DNA of 64,000 nucleotides from Flavobacterium wongokense. GTDB lineage: Bacteria; Bacteroidota; Bacteroidia; Flavobacteriales; Flavobacteriaceae. The notes beneath the pieces are model-generated. The model was not told the origin of the DNA and did not search any database. It saw only the letters and a program-made list of their open reading frames with translations. The stretch covers positions 1 to 64,000 of the forward strand of contig NZ_JAKIHP010000003.1 in NCBI RefSeq assembly GCF_021608265.1, in the 5' to 3' direction. The first letter of the stretch is position 1, and each line of letters starts with the position of its first letter. Position numbers and translations under genes: made by a program. Shown piece by piece: positions 51,839 through 61,650 of this stretch.

Positions 51839-51908
51839 TGATAGTATTATGGTGGTTTACTAGGGTTTTGTATTTTTAATTGTAACTACCCACATTAATA
51901 ACATATCC

Positions 51909-52670
51909 ATGCCAGAATGCGGTTTTTCGGAAACACAGTTTTCCTTTTGTTTTACATTCGAATTCATTCAGAAATATACCTTTTGGTGCATCATCCCTTT
52001 TTTTCCGAGCACTTATATGGAAGGCCAGCCGGGCTATGGATATGATGTACAGGTAAATAACCATTTATATTTTCAGTTCAAAAGGCCGTTCCTGGTCAGT
52101 AGGCGACGTAATCCCAATCAAGCGCAGTGGGATACTTTTGGGCGTTCGTACCTGCGTATCCACATCCATACCGATGATGAACAGCATAAACTACTACACC
52201 TGCTGAAGGCAAGGGCACCACAAAATAAAGTGTTTTACATTGCCCCTGAATTCAATAGGCAGGACGATATCTCACGGCATTATATAAATAACCAGATTGT
52301 GCCCAACAGCCTGATTGTTGCCATTGAAGATTTTCCTCCACACGGAAGCGGCCATCACAGTCTTTGTTATTTAGCAGGTGCATCCTTTGCATACCTATTT
52401 TCCCAACCCCAACAAGTCAATAAACAAAACCTAGAGGAGCTTTTGTTTTCCGGAAACCGCGAACAACAAGCGTTACCCTTGGCCGAAGAAGCTGAAAGAA
52501 TAATGGGACTGTTGAATGAATTGAAGATGCCAAGGAATTTGTTTATCAATCAGCCGGAAGGCAGGGACGAAAGAGTAAACTATGTAAAGAACATATTGCT
52601 ATCCCAATTCAACATCCTTTGGATGCCGGTAATTGCTGAAGGTCAGGAATTGACACTTAGGCTACGCTAA
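51909..52670 (+). CDS. Unknown protein, accessory cluster gene 1
   Basis: 253 residues, no signal peptide. Contains a motif YGYDVQVNNHLYFQFKRP and a run HGSGHHSLCYLAG near residue 145. I do not recognise a family. It is followed after 32 bp by a membrane-anchored acetyltransferase-like gene, probably as an operon; together with the gene at 53822 it may make a small functional cluster. Its upstream region has the shared 38-bp motif. Confidence 0.6.
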   Translation: MPECGFSETQFSFCFTFEFIQKYTFWCIIPFFPSTYMEGQPGYGYDVQVNNHLYFQFKRPFLVSRRRNPNQAQWDTFGRSYLRIHIHTDDEQHKLLHLLKARAPQNKVFYIAPEFNRQDDISRHYINNQIVPNSLIVAIEDFPPHGSGHHSLCYLAGASFAYLFSQPQQVNKQNLEELLFSGNREQQALPLAEEAERIMGLLNELKMPRNLFINQPEGRDERVNYVKNILLSQFNILWMPVIAEGQELTLRLR

Positions 52671-52702
52671 ATAATACCGGACAAATTTTAATACAGCACA
52701 TA

Positions 52703-53692
52703 ATGAAATTTAAATTCAAACTTGCAAAATTTAAATACTTCCTGCTTAAAATCTTCAGGACTATACTCAGGGAGTTGTACCATTTGGATGTAATTTACAA
52801 GAACAAAATAATTAAACCGTCCAATTTAATCAAGGTAGCTGCTCCGCTTTTCCCAATTATTATAATTGCTTATCTTTTTAATAATTCCCATACAATTAGT
52901 AATCCCGATTTAAAAAAGATTTATACTGCCCTTGGTTCGTTATTTTTAATCGGCATCTCGTGGTTATTGATAAGATATCTTTCCAATAAACTACACAGTG
53001 GCGGCATTTCAAGTGATGATTTTATCTTTCCCGGAAAATATGTTATCATTAGAACTAAGGGCAGGTTTCATTTAAGAACAAGCCAGATTGATGACTCGTA
53101 TTTCAAATTTCCCACACCTCAGCAAATCACAGATATTTCACAGTTAAATGTTCGGGCGTTCCGAAACAGCGTTTGGGCAGACTCGTTTGTAAATAAATAT
53201 AAAAGGAACAACTCCCATTTCAAAAAAAACAAGACGGTACTTATGCTTATTGTTAATGAGGAGTCAGAACCCATAGGCTACACCCACATAATTCCCGTAA
53301 ATGAAAAAAAGATAGAAGATTATTTAAACGGAGAGATAGGAGATACTGAATTTACTTCTGAGTTGGTTTCCCCATTATCAACAATATTTGAGGATGAAAA
53401 AGCAGACATGTTGCTTGTCTTCAGCATTGCTTTTGTAAAAAAGGACATTACTTTGAAAAGTAAAAATGTAAAATTTGAAATTGGGAACCTATTGGAAGCA
53501 GCTTTTGCCTACCATATAAACCACATAATAACTTCCCATGACAGTTTGAAAGACCGTAAAAGCATTAAGGTCTTGCTGCAAACAAAAGACCAGCGTTATC
53601 TAAAACATTTACGGAAAAACATATACAAGTCCGATAAAATTTCGAATGAGAATATTGAGTTTTCGCATTTCTTTATTTCGAATAAGCATTAG
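52703..53692 (+). CDS. Membrane-tethered protein with possible GNAT-like domain
   Basis: 329 residues. Two membrane segments near residues 48-64 and 75-93, then a soluble domain of about 220 residues with ITDISQLNVRAF, VLMLIVNEESEPIGYTHIIPV and a late LLEAAFAYHIN helix. The beta4-like EPIGYTHIIPV piece resembles GNAT acetyltransferases, but the acetyl-CoA loop is not clear. Function unknown. In operon with the gene at 51909. Confidence 0.5.
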   Translation: MKFKFKLAKFKYFLLKIFRTILRELYHLDVIYKNKIIKPSNLIKVAAPLFPIIIIAYLFNNSHTISNPDLKKIYTALGSLFLIGISWLLIRYLSNKLHSGGISSDDFIFPGKYVIIRTKGRFHLRTSQIDDSYFKFPTPQQITDISQLNVRAFRNSVWADSFVNKYKRNNSHFKKNKTVLMLIVNEESEPIGYTHIIPVNEKKIEDYLNGEIGDTEFTSELVSPLSTIFEDEKADMLLVFSIAFVKKDITLKSKNVKFEIGNLLEAAFAYHINHIITSHDSLKDRKSIKVLLQTKDQRYLKHLRKNIYKSDKISNENIEFSHFFISNKH

Positions 53693-53719
53693 CAACGGAT
53701 TGCATTACAATTTATTTTA

Positions 53720-53758
53720 CATTTTATCGGTAATTCTAGTTTTTAAACGAAAGTTTTA
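53720..53758 (+). promoter_or_regulatory. Shared upstream motif, copy 2
   Basis: CATTTTATCGGTAATTCTAG continuing into TTTTTAAACGAAAGTTTTA. Both copies are followed by a TTTTGTA sequence about 30 bp later, the likely -7 region. Confidence 0.6.
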
Positions 53759-53821
53759 ATCGCAATTACGCTTGTTTATCATCGTTTTGTAAATTTAAGG
53801 TACTAACCAAAACAATTTATA

Positions 53822-54682
53822 ATGGCAAAAACAAGATTCGTGCAGCAAAATGCCCAACATGATGTGACACGTAGGATAAAGGTTCCTGTACAACGCGGAC
53901 ATGCAATGGTTGAAAGGATTTATCCCGAAATCACTAACCCTCCCGGGAATGAGATAGAATGGCTAAATCAAGACAACGGCGAAGGAGGATATAGTATTCG
54001 TATGTATCTAAAATATGATTATTTGCAGGTAAAGGACTTTGCCTTACTGATAGCAAACATAAACGATTTGTATGAGCTGGTTTACTTTATGCTATATGAG
54101 AAGGAAGTCGGGCCAAAAGAAATGTTAGTTATCAACCACGTAAAAACAGGACAATCCATATATACCGTATTTAGTGATCTTGTCAAGAATTCGCCGAAAA
54201 AAGTAAAGATTGCCTTAGCGGTTACGGTAGGTTTGCTTATAGGGATAGATAGAAATGATCACCACAATCAGGCTGTTGCCAATAAACAGCAAACTGAACA
54301 GATAACCTCATCGCATAAAAGGATTACAGACGCAACGGAAAGAAAGTTGGATGCAGATGCGAGAAAGGCAGATGCAGAAGCAAGGAAGGCAGATGCAGAA
54401 GCAAGAAAAGCAAATGCAGAGGCTGAAAGTGTAGAGTTCAATAATCTTTTAAGAAAAAATGAAATTGACGCAGCCAACATTAAGCGGATAAATACTCCCA
54501 CAAACAGGAAGAAGATTAGCCAAAAAACAGAGAACGTGACGCAAATTGTTGGGCAAACTAACTTCAATCATGTAGAGTTTAACGGGAATGTTGTTTTCAA
54601 CAATGCCAATAATGTAAATAATGAAAATAACACAAATGTCAATCAAGAAAATGAGGGCAATACAAATGGGAATGAGGAATAA
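53822..54682 (+). CDS. Unknown protein with ADAEARK repeats, accessory cluster gene 3
   Basis: 286 residues. N-terminal ~110 residues unrecognised; a weak hydrophobic segment follows (KIALAVTVGLLIGI, residues 127-140), then a Lys/Ala/Glu coiled coil with ADAEARK repeated (about 182-205), and an Asn-rich tail (VNNENNTNVNQ). Possibly membrane-associated with a cytoplasmic or periplasmic coiled coil. No family known. It shares its upstream motif with the gene at 51909, so is probably coregulated. Confidence 0.6.
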   Translation: MAKTRFVQQNAQHDVTRRIKVPVQRGHAMVERIYPEITNPPGNEIEWLNQDNGEGGYSIRMYLKYDYLQVKDFALLIANINDLYELVYFMLYEKEVGPKEMLVINHVKTGQSIYTVFSDLVKNSPKKVKIALAVTVGLLIGIDRNDHHNQAVANKQQTEQITSSHKRITDATERKLDADARKADAEARKADAEARKANAEAESVEFNNLLRKNEIDAANIKRINTPTNRKKISQKTENVTQIVGQTNFNHVEFNGNVVFNNANNVNNENNTNVNQENEGNTNGNEE

Positions 54683-54688
54683 TCTCTC

Positions 54689-55462
54689 TTAAACCGTCTT
54701 AAAATAATGCTCCAATACTGCAGCCAATCGAATCCCTGCGTCCAATAACTGTGTTTTGATAATCGGATACACAGCGTCTACATAACGGTCGTCTGCCTTG
54801 TTGTTCTTTACGGTGTAGGCATCCTTTAGGTAGCCTCTGGATTGTTTTGCCCAGCCGATGACGTCTATTTTCTGTACGGCTGCCAGTTCTTCGGGAGTGT
54901 ATTTTTTGCTGTTGAGCACATCAGCGAGCGAGGTTGCCTTATATTCTATGATGGCGTTATCCCAGGTGGCATGCAGGTTGGTTCCGCTGCTTCCCATAAA
55001 GTTCAGCTGTACGGTATTCCCACCTTTATCCGAAGGATAGCCTACGTGCAATGGCTGGTGCAAATCGCCAATCAGGTGGAAAAGGTACAAAATCCTCTTT
55101 TTGATTTCGTCATGCGAAAGTGTTTCCTTATGGTCGAGCTCCTTTAGCGTACGGTTTAAAACTGTTACGATGTTTTCAGGGTCGGCTGCCTGCGTTGCGC
55201 CTTTTTCAAAGTCGATGTAATGCCAGGGTTTCATATAGTCGTTGGCGTGGTCGCTTTTGATGGCGTCCATCCAGTTGGCGGCTTCTGCCAGCGTCATGCC
55301 GTCAAGGTATTTCATCACGTTGCGTTTGGTAGTTTCATCCATATGGCTAAAGGCTACCTGAGCGACTAATGTATGGCCCTCGCCTCCCCATGCAAAGGAT
55401 TGGGCTGTAGCCAAAAGCAATACAACGGTCAGCACCGCAGTTCTGTAAAATGCATATTTCAT
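54689..55462 (-). CDS. S1/P1-type zinc nuclease
   Basis: 257 residues with a signal peptide cut after AQSFA, leaving the N-terminal Trp (WGGEGH) that serves as a zinc ligand in this family. Further ligands in PWHYIDFE, LFHLIGDLHQPLHVG and NLHATWDNAI. S1/P1 enzymes degrade single-stranded DNA and RNA, here in the periplasm or outside, probably for phosphate or nucleoside uptake. Normal length. Confidence 0.93.
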   Translation of the reverse strand: MKYAFYRTAVLTVVLLLATAQSFAWGGEGHTLVAQVAFSHMDETTKRNVMKYLDGMTLAEAANWMDAIKSDHANDYMKPWHYIDFEKGATQAADPENIVTVLNRTLKELDHKETLSHDEIKKRILYLFHLIGDLHQPLHVGYPSDKGGNTVQLNFMGSSGTNLHATWDNAIIEYKATSLADVLNSKKYTPEELAAVQKIDVIGWAKQSRGYLKDAYTVKNNKADDRYVDAVYPIIKTQLLDAGIRLAAVLEHYFKTV

Positions 55463-55604
55463 AAAAGTGGGATTTTATGCGGGTAAAAGTAATCTAAGTA
55501 AGGAGTGTGGAGCGTTAGCAATGTGTTAAAAAGCGGAAGAGATTCAAAAATAGTTATTCCATAAGTTACAGATTATAGTATCTTTACCGCCAAATAATGA
55601 CAGG

Positions 55605-57137
55605 ATGAGAAAATTTATAGCACTTTTACTTTTAATCGGCTTTGGCGTTTCGGCACAAACCATAACCCGTATCCCTGGACCTGTTGATTCTGGTTTGGAT
55701 GCTACAGACCGTGCTATGGTTCCTATTATTGTTAAGAACAATTTTCTGTATTGCTATACGACCAAAATGATAGGCACGGTACAGCGCTACCAAGTGGTAA
55801 GGGTTAATCTTGATACTGATGAAACCTTCATTTATAATGCGCCGGGTTTAGCAGGGTCAACCTATTTCTTTGCGAGGCCAAGGGAGTTCAAGTTTTACGA
55901 CAACGACATCTATTTCCTTTGTGGTACCCGACTGAATAAGATCGACACACTCACTGATACCATTACTGAGCTTGCCCAGTGGTGTGATATTGTTTATGTC
56001 TTTAAGCATTATTTGATTTACAACTATAATTCGACCAATACTTATGTCAAGAATTTAATCACTAATACTACCCTTGAACTGAAATCTGGTGGCACATCAG
56101 CAATTGGGGAAACGGTAGGTTTTTACGAATATAACGATCAGTTGTATTTCAGGTCAGGAAGGCGCCGCATTGACAAATTCCTGCCGCCTAACTCAACCAC
56201 TATCATTTATGATGCACCTTATCTGGCCTCTTCTTTAACATCAAGCCGGACTATTGTAACCAAAGTCAATAATAACTTGGTATACCTGGTGATTTATAAT
56301 GGGGCGTTTAAGTTTGTTTCGTTCAACCTCGATACGAATGCCATCAATACAAACTTTGCCTGGGATACGCTTGAGCAATACGATACGTCGGTTAGTTTTC
56401 CGTTTGTGCTCAACAATACAATATATCTTACGAATGATAATGGAGTGTATACATCGGATGGAGTGAGCACACCGGTTTTGACTACGCTTCCGTTTAAGAC
56501 CTTCTACGGAACCTTCTACAACAATAAGATTTATGGCACGGTATACGGCACTCCTTATGGCCCTGAATTATGGAAAACCGATGGTACCAATGCAGGTTCC
56601 GAACTGGTAAAGGATATCAACGAAGGAAGCGAGGGAATGAGCCCTATTTATCCGTTGGTACATAACAATGCCCTTTTCTTTGTAGCCACCAAAAGCAATT
56701 CCCCAAGTGATGGCTGGCGCATCTATACTTCTGATGGCACTGAAGCCAATACGCTCCCTATCGTAGCACCAAACTATTTTACAACTGCCAGCGGTTATTA
56801 TTCGGGACCATTATTGGCCTATAATAATTACCTCTATTTTTATGCGGTAACCGCAACCGAATCGGGATTGTACAAAATGGACATTGCTGCTTATAACCTT
56901 GCAACTTCTGACATTGCAAGACCTAAAAATACTTTTTACCCTAATCCAACAACTAACAGCATACACACTGATACCGATATGGAAAACATTGCTGTTTATT
57001 CGGTGAGAGGGGAACTTGTTTACGAGGTGAAAAATACCAAAGAAGCTAACCTTACTTCATTGCCAACCGGTGTTTATTTTGTGAAAAGCATTTCAACCGA
57101 AGGCATGACTTCTATACAGAAAATCATCAGGCAGTAA
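55605..57137 (+). CDS. T9SS-secreted beta-propeller-like protein
   Basis: 510 residues with a signal peptide (IALLLLIGFGVSAQ), a central part of repeated strand-rich units (for example ELWKTDGTNAGSELVKDI and WRIYTSDGTEANTLP, as in ELWxTDGTxxGT propeller proteins), and a C-terminal type A T9SS sorting domain from about 443 (FYPNPTTNSI ... VYSVRGELVYE ... LPTGVYFVK). Exported to the cell surface or medium. Substrate unknown. Confidence 0.88.
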   Translation: MRKFIALLLLIGFGVSAQTITRIPGPVDSGLDATDRAMVPIIVKNNFLYCYTTKMIGTVQRYQVVRVNLDTDETFIYNAPGLAGSTYFFARPREFKFYDNDIYFLCGTRLNKIDTLTDTITELAQWCDIVYVFKHYLIYNYNSTNTYVKNLITNTTLELKSGGTSAIGETVGFYEYNDQLYFRSGRRRIDKFLPPNSTTIIYDAPYLASSLTSSRTIVTKVNNNLVYLVIYNGAFKFVSFNLDTNAINTNFAWDTLEQYDTSVSFPFVLNNTIYLTNDNGVYTSDGVSTPVLTTLPFKTFYGTFYNNKIYGTVYGTPYGPELWKTDGTNAGSELVKDINEGSEGMSPIYPLVHNNALFFVATKSNSPSDGWRIYTSDGTEANTLPIVAPNYFTTASGYYSGPLLAYNNYLYFYAVTATESGLYKMDIAAYNLATSDIARPKNTFYPNPTTNSIHTDTDMENIAVYSVRGELVYEVKNTKEANLTSLPTGVYFVKSISTEGMTSIQKIIRQ

Positions 57138-57218
57138 GTCAATCATACAAAGTGAAATGCCTATATTCGCAAACGCTAAATCTATAAAACAAATTACAAC
57201 TATAAAAATACCATTACA

Positions 57219-59255
57219 ATGAAACTACGCTATTTTGCTTTTTTAATCTGCCTTATGACAACTTTCCAGGGATATTCGCAAACTACAGCCAACAGGAAAA
57301 ACCCTTTCCTCGTAGAGAAGAACACTGTTGTTGACTACGCTAAAGTTACTCCCGCTGACGTAGACGATTATGCTAAACATACGCTAAATGCGGTAAAGGA
57401 AATGATTACAAGAATCAAGAAAGAGCCGACTATAAGCTTTGACAATGTTTTTGGAAGCATGGATGAGATCAAGAACAAGATCTATACAACAAGCAACAAC
57501 TGCTTTATGATGTATTGGGTTTCTACCGATTCGATAACCCGTGCAAAAGGACTGGCAGGTTACCAGCTGTTGGATTCGCTTTCCACCAGCATGTATTCTG
57601 ACAAGGATATCTACAACAAAATGCTGAAATTTAAAGCTTCACCCGATTATGGCAAACTGAAAGAAAACAGAAAGATATTGGTTGATGATATGATCCTTGG
57701 TTTTGAACTTTCGGGAGTGAACCTGAGTGAAGATAAACTGTCACAGTATAAAACACTTTCAAAGGAAATCAACGAATTGTCTACCAATTATTCGAACAAT
57801 ATGAATTCTGCTAAGGATATCCTAACCCTTGACAACAAAGGTGCAGAAGGACTTCCTGAAGATTTTAAGGCGAACTACAAAGTAGGCGATCATTATGAAA
57901 TACCAATTATAAACGCTACCAACGAAACGGTAATGGGAACTGCTTCGAATGAAGAAACGCGAAAAGCCTATTACACCAAGTTTTTTAATCGTGCAGCCGA
58001 TAAAAACATCGACATCCTTGACCAAATGGTAAAAAAACGTGACGAACTGGCAAAGGTTATGGGCTATCCAACCTATGCGAGTTATGCTACGGTTACCAGA
58101 ATGGCTAAGAATCCGCAGACTGCCTGGAGTTTTGTCAATGATTTAATCAGCAGGGTTAGGGAAAAAGCAAAAGCGGATGTTGTTTTACTGGAGAATGAGA
58201 AAAAATCGGAGTCGAAAGGCGGTGCCGCTAAGTTAGAGCCTTGGGATATTGCTTACTACAAAACCCAAATCCAGAAAAGACAATACAATGTTAACAACGA
58301 AGAACTGAGGGCTTACTTCCCAATGGAAGGATGTCTGAAAGGCATGTTCGATATCTATCAGAAATTATTGGGAATGCAGTTCAAAAAAGTTCAGAACCCA
58401 TCGGTTTGGAGCCCAGAAGTTGAAATGTATGAAGTGTATGAAGGCACTAAACTTAAAGGTAAATTCTATATGGACCTTTTCCCAAGGCCAAATAAGGAAA
58501 CCTGGTTTTATGGTGTAAACATCGTTTCAGGAAAAGGAAATGAATTCCCGGTTGCGATGCTTTTGGGTAACTTTACACGTCCTACAAAAACTTCGCCTTC
58601 GCTGTTGAGCCAAAAGGAATTGAAAACCTTATTCCACGAATTTGGGCACATCGTAAATATGATGTCGTACCACGGCGAGTTTTCATCACAGCAGGAATCA
58701 AAAGCCGACTTCACTGAGTCGATGTCGCAGTTGTTTGAAAACTGGATTGCCGATTACAATATGGTAAGCACTTTTGCAAAACACTATAAAACGGGTAAAC
58801 CATTGCCAAAGGAAACGTTCGATAATATGCAGAAAGCAAAAAAAGTGGCTTCGGGAATTGGTACGATCCAATCATTGCAGCGTTGTGTGTATGACTTGAA
58901 TTTGTATGACAAATACAATCCGGAAAAACCGCTTTCTACAGACCAATTATGGAAAGATATTGACAAGCAATTGGGTGTGATGGATTTTTATGTACCGGGC
59001 ACGCATTACCAGGCAAACTGGATACACATCAATACACATCCGGTATACTATTATGGATACTTGTGGTCTGAAGTGTATGCTTTGGATATGTTTACCCAAT
59101 TTGAAAAGAACGGCCTAACCGATACCAAAACAGGTATGCGCTATCGTGAACTTATCCTTGCCAACGGTACGCAGCGCGATATCGTAAAAGCAGTTGAGGA
59201 ATTCCTGGGAAGGCCATCGGACAATAAGGCCTATATCAAAAGCCTGGATCTTTAA
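57219..59255 (+). CDS. M3-family zinc metallopeptidase (oligopeptidase/Dcp-like)
   Basis: 678 residues with a signal peptide (FLICLMTTFQGYSQ). Thimet-oligopeptidase fold with the zinc motif LFHEFGHIVN near 473 and the downstream Glu; ends with a HTHPVYYYGYLWSE-like substrate-binding segment near 603. Cleaves short peptides; a periplasmic Dcp-like role in peptide nutrition is likely. Follows the T9SS protein on the same strand (81-bp gap). Confidence 0.93.
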   Translation: MKLRYFAFLICLMTTFQGYSQTTANRKNPFLVEKNTVVDYAKVTPADVDDYAKHTLNAVKEMITRIKKEPTISFDNVFGSMDEIKNKIYTTSNNCFMMYWVSTDSITRAKGLAGYQLLDSLSTSMYSDKDIYNKMLKFKASPDYGKLKENRKILVDDMILGFELSGVNLSEDKLSQYKTLSKEINELSTNYSNNMNSAKDILTLDNKGAEGLPEDFKANYKVGDHYEIPIINATNETVMGTASNEETRKAYYTKFFNRAADKNIDILDQMVKKRDELAKVMGYPTYASYATVTRMAKNPQTAWSFVNDLISRVREKAKADVVLLENEKKSESKGGAAKLEPWDIAYYKTQIQKRQYNVNNEELRAYFPMEGCLKGMFDIYQKLLGMQFKKVQNPSVWSPEVEMYEVYEGTKLKGKFYMDLFPRPNKETWFYGVNIVSGKGNEFPVAMLLGNFTRPTKTSPSLLSQKELKTLFHEFGHIVNMMSYHGEFSSQQESKADFTESMSQLFENWIADYNMVSTFAKHYKTGKPLPKETFDNMQKAKKVASGIGTIQSLQRCVYDLNLYDKYNPEKPLSTDQLWKDIDKQLGVMDFYVPGTHYQANWIHINTHPVYYYGYLWSEVYALDMFTQFEKNGLTDTKTGMRYRELILANGTQRDIVKAVEEFLGRPSDNKAYIKSLDL

Positions 59256-59256
59256 A

Positions 59257-59291
59257 TAAAAAATACCCTATAAAAACAGGGCATTTTAATA
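59257..59291 (+). terminator. Terminator after the M3 peptidase
   Basis: Stem AAAATACCCT/AGGGCATTTT with one mismatch. Confidence 0.65.
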
Positions 59292-59368
59292 TGAAATCGA
59301 AGATGGAATCCTATATTCCATTTTCGATTTTTGTTTTTGAAATATATTGATGTATATGGTATGTAAAT

Positions 59369-59560
59369 TTATATGGCAAACTGATAGCTGTCGCCCAAAT
59401 AAATCACATCATTGGAATCATCGCTTTCGTAAACAAAATAACCATTGTCTTTTTCAAAATCTTCGGGCTCTAAAATGTAATTTTCTTCATAAAAGGATAA
59501 TGTTTTGTACTGTGAAACGCTTCCTTGTTGGATGCCGTTTCGTTGGGTATTATTTTTCAT
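59369..59560 (-). CDS. Small acidic protein, 63 residues
   Basis: Strongly acidic (EPEDFEKDNGYFVYESDDSND). A TAAATTTG -7 box on the minus strand (59583-59590) lies 22 bp before the ATG at 59560, which supports a real gene. No family recognised. Confidence 0.55.
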   Translation of the reverse strand: MKNNTQRNGIQQGSVSQYKTLSFYEENYILEPEDFEKDNGYFVYESDDSNDVIYLGDSYQFAI

Positions 59561-59582
59561 GATTTCTATGATTTTATTATAC

Positions 59583-59590
59583 CAAATTTA
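59583..59590 (-). promoter_or_regulatory. -7 element TAAATTTG
   Basis: Exact TAnnTTTG match in front of the 63-residue protein. Confidence 0.5.
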
Positions 59591-59784
59591 TATTGAAAAT
59601 CGCCTAAACTCCTTATACCATTGCGTTGGTATCTTATATAATTTACGAATGGACATCGTGTAAACCTGATTGATAATTATATAAATATTCAAAACGGAGC
59701 TGTTTGAGAATTTATAATCACAATATTAACCCAAAAAACCACTGGTTCCTTTTTATATAGGCTACCTTGTAAAAAAATAAAATT

Positions 59785-60162
59785 ATGTCAGATAAAAACA
59801 AAAAGCAGTTTGGTGTTTGGATTGATTCCCATAACGCAATAATTGTAGGGAAAGAAAGTGTGGATAAAGGAGAATTTATTATTCTTGGACAGGTATCGAA
59901 TCCGGGGCCGGATAATAATTCCAATGAAAAAACGGCAAATAACCAGGAAATTGGACTAACTCATAAATACTTCAAGGAAATTGCCGGCAAAATGCCTAAC
60001 ATTGATGAAATCCATTTAACAGGAACGGGGCAAATACAAGAACAGTTTATAAAATTCCTTTCCGATACACCTCAATATAAAAATGCGCAATCTACAGAAA
60101 GTACTTCTAATAAAATGAGTGACGAAAACCTTATTCTTTTTATTGCAAAACATTTTAATTAG
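59785..60162 (+). CDS. Unknown protein, possible release-factor-like fold
   Basis: 125 residues. KQFGVWIDSHNAIIVG at the start and IDEIHLTGTGQIQEQFIKFL in the second half resemble the small bacterial eRF1-like (baeRF-type) proteins, which have VWIDxxxA and LxGxGxxKxxF motifs, but this is a motif-level impression. Cytoplasmic. Isolated gene. Confidence 0.5.
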   Translation: MSDKNKKQFGVWIDSHNAIIVGKESVDKGEFIILGQVSNPGPDNNSNEKTANNQEIGLTHKYFKEIAGKMPNIDEIHLTGTGQIQEQFIKFLSDTPQYKNAQSTESTSNKMSDENLILFIAKHFN

Positions 60163-60242
60163 AAAATCAGAAATAAGACTTTATGCAATCGCGTAAGGTC
60201 TTATTAAAACAACAGTAATCCTGCCATCCAATACTCAAGATA

Positions 60243-60671
60243 ATGAAAGAAAAGATATTAATCCATGCCGTAATCAGCTTTGTGATATTAAACATTTGGA
60301 CTCTATACCTATTCTTTGACTATTACAGCGAGAAGGATGGAATAATGCATGGATTAGGGCTATTCCTGAATTTTATATATTCCGTACTATTTGGCGTTGT
60401 GCTCGGTGGAATATTGTTACTAATCAGGCTAGCATTTCACTTTCAAAAGAAAAGCAACCCTTTGCAGACTAATTTCCTTTACCTGCTTTGTGCGATGTTT
60501 AACTTCAATGTCTTTATCATCTGGCTAACGAGCATGAGTTTGCACATGATTGAAGTCGGCAGCGGAAGGTTAGAAATCTTTGCTTTTTGTTCCTTGTTAT
60601 TGTCGATTATAATATTTTCAGACATCTACCTACATACCTTTCGAACTAAAAATAAGATTGTAACTAACTAA
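60243..60671 (+). CDS. Membrane protein, unknown
   Basis: 142 residues with four membrane segments (about 5-25, 37-62, 80-97, 112-130). Not recognised. Followed after 7 bp by another membrane protein gene, so they form an operon. Confidence 0.65.
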   Translation: MKEKILIHAVISFVILNIWTLYLFFDYYSEKDGIMHGLGLFLNFIYSVLFGVVLGGILLLIRLAFHFQKKSNPLQTNFLYLLCAMFNFNVFIIWLTSMSLHMIEVGSGRLEIFAFCSLLLSIIIFSDIYLHTFRTKNKIVTN

Positions 60672-60678
60672 CACTGCG

Positions 60679-61062
60679 ATGTTAAAATACATACTGCTCT
60701 GGTTTCCTATGATTATAATTGCGGTTGTAAACGGCAGTGTAAGGGATTTATGGTATAAAAATTACCTAGGCGAATTGAAGGCACAACAGTTATCCACGAT
60801 AGCACTTATACTATTTTTAGGAAGCTACATCAACTTTGTCATTAAAAAATACCCGCCCCAATCGGTTAGCAAATCACTGATAATTGGATTGATATGGATG
60901 CTCTTAACTTTAGCATTTGAATTCGGTTTTGGGTTATACAGGGGAAATTCATGGCCTCAGCTTTTGAAAGCATACAATATTATGACAGGTAATATTTGGA
61001 TATTGATTCCTATAGGGCTTTTTCTCGCTCCTTATTTGCTATATACATTTCCAAAAAAATAG
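60679..61062 (+). CDS. Membrane protein, unknown
   Basis: 127 residues with four membrane segments and the pieces NGSVRDLWYKNYLGELKAQQLS and WMLLTLAFEFGFGLYRGNSW, the latter with charged residues inside a helix. Resembles small conserved bacterial membrane proteins of unknown role. Second gene of a pair. Confidence 0.65.
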   Translation: MLKYILLWFPMIIIAVVNGSVRDLWYKNYLGELKAQQLSTIALILFLGSYINFVIKKYPPQSVSKSLIIGLIWMLLTLAFEFGFGLYRGNSWPQLLKAYNIMTGNIWILIPIGLFLAPYLLYTFPKK

Positions 61063-61148
61063 CACTTACATACCTTGTTTATTGTAAATTCCCAATCTTA
61101 CTATTTACCAGTCATTTTTTCTTCGTTCAAAAAAATTAACACATATAC

Positions 61149-61180
61149 TATGCGTGCATAATAAAATAATTGTATCTTTG
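61149..61180 (+). promoter_or_regulatory. MarR operon promoter with palindrome
   Basis: -7 TATCTTTG at 61173-61180; palindrome TATGC-GT-GCATA at 61149-61160 over the -33 region is a candidate MarR operator. Confidence 0.6.
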
Positions 61181-61217
61181 AATTCTGGATCGAGTCAGTT
61201 TCGATACATTGAAGGAT

Positions 61218-61649
61218 ATGAAAGATAAAACTATAGATTATATACTTCGTGCAACCTGGCAGGCTGTGGCCAGAATGTACAATGAAGAAGCATCCAAATT
61301 TGAAGGCTCCATGGCAATAGGTTTTGCACTGCTGAGCATCGACCGTGAAGAAGGAACCCCTTCAACAGCCATAGCCATCAAAATGGGAATGGAACCTACA
61401 AGCCTTACCCGAACCCTAAAAACATTAGAGGAAAAAGGGCTCATCATCAGGAAGAAAAATCCGGATGACGGTCGCGGCGTATTGATTTACCTGACTGATT
61501 TGGGTAAACAAATGAGGGAACAATCCAAAATCACGGTTTTGAAATTCAATGAAATCGTAAAACAAAATGTTTCAGAAGAGAAATTACAGCACTTTATCGA
61601 AGTCGCTGATACTATCAACGAGTTGATTACAGAGAAGAAAATTTTTTAA
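61218..61649 (+). CDS. MarR-family regulator
   Basis: 143 residues from the ATG at 61218 (the frame opens at a TTG three codons earlier). Winged helix: STAIAIKMGMEPTSLTRTLKTLEEKGLIIRKKNPDDGRGVLIYLT, i.e. recognition helix plus the DxRxxx wing. It heads an operon leading to fatty-acid oxidation genes, and is probably its ligand-responsive repressor, acting at the palindrome at 61149-61160. Confidence 0.9.
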   Translation: MKDKTIDYILRATWQAVARMYNEEASKFEGSMAIGFALLSIDREEGTPSTAIAIKMGMEPTSLTRTLKTLEEKGLIIRKKNPDDGRGVLIYLTDLGKQMREQSKITVLKFNEIVKQNVSEEKLQHFIEVADTINELITEKKIF

Positions 61650-61650
61650 A

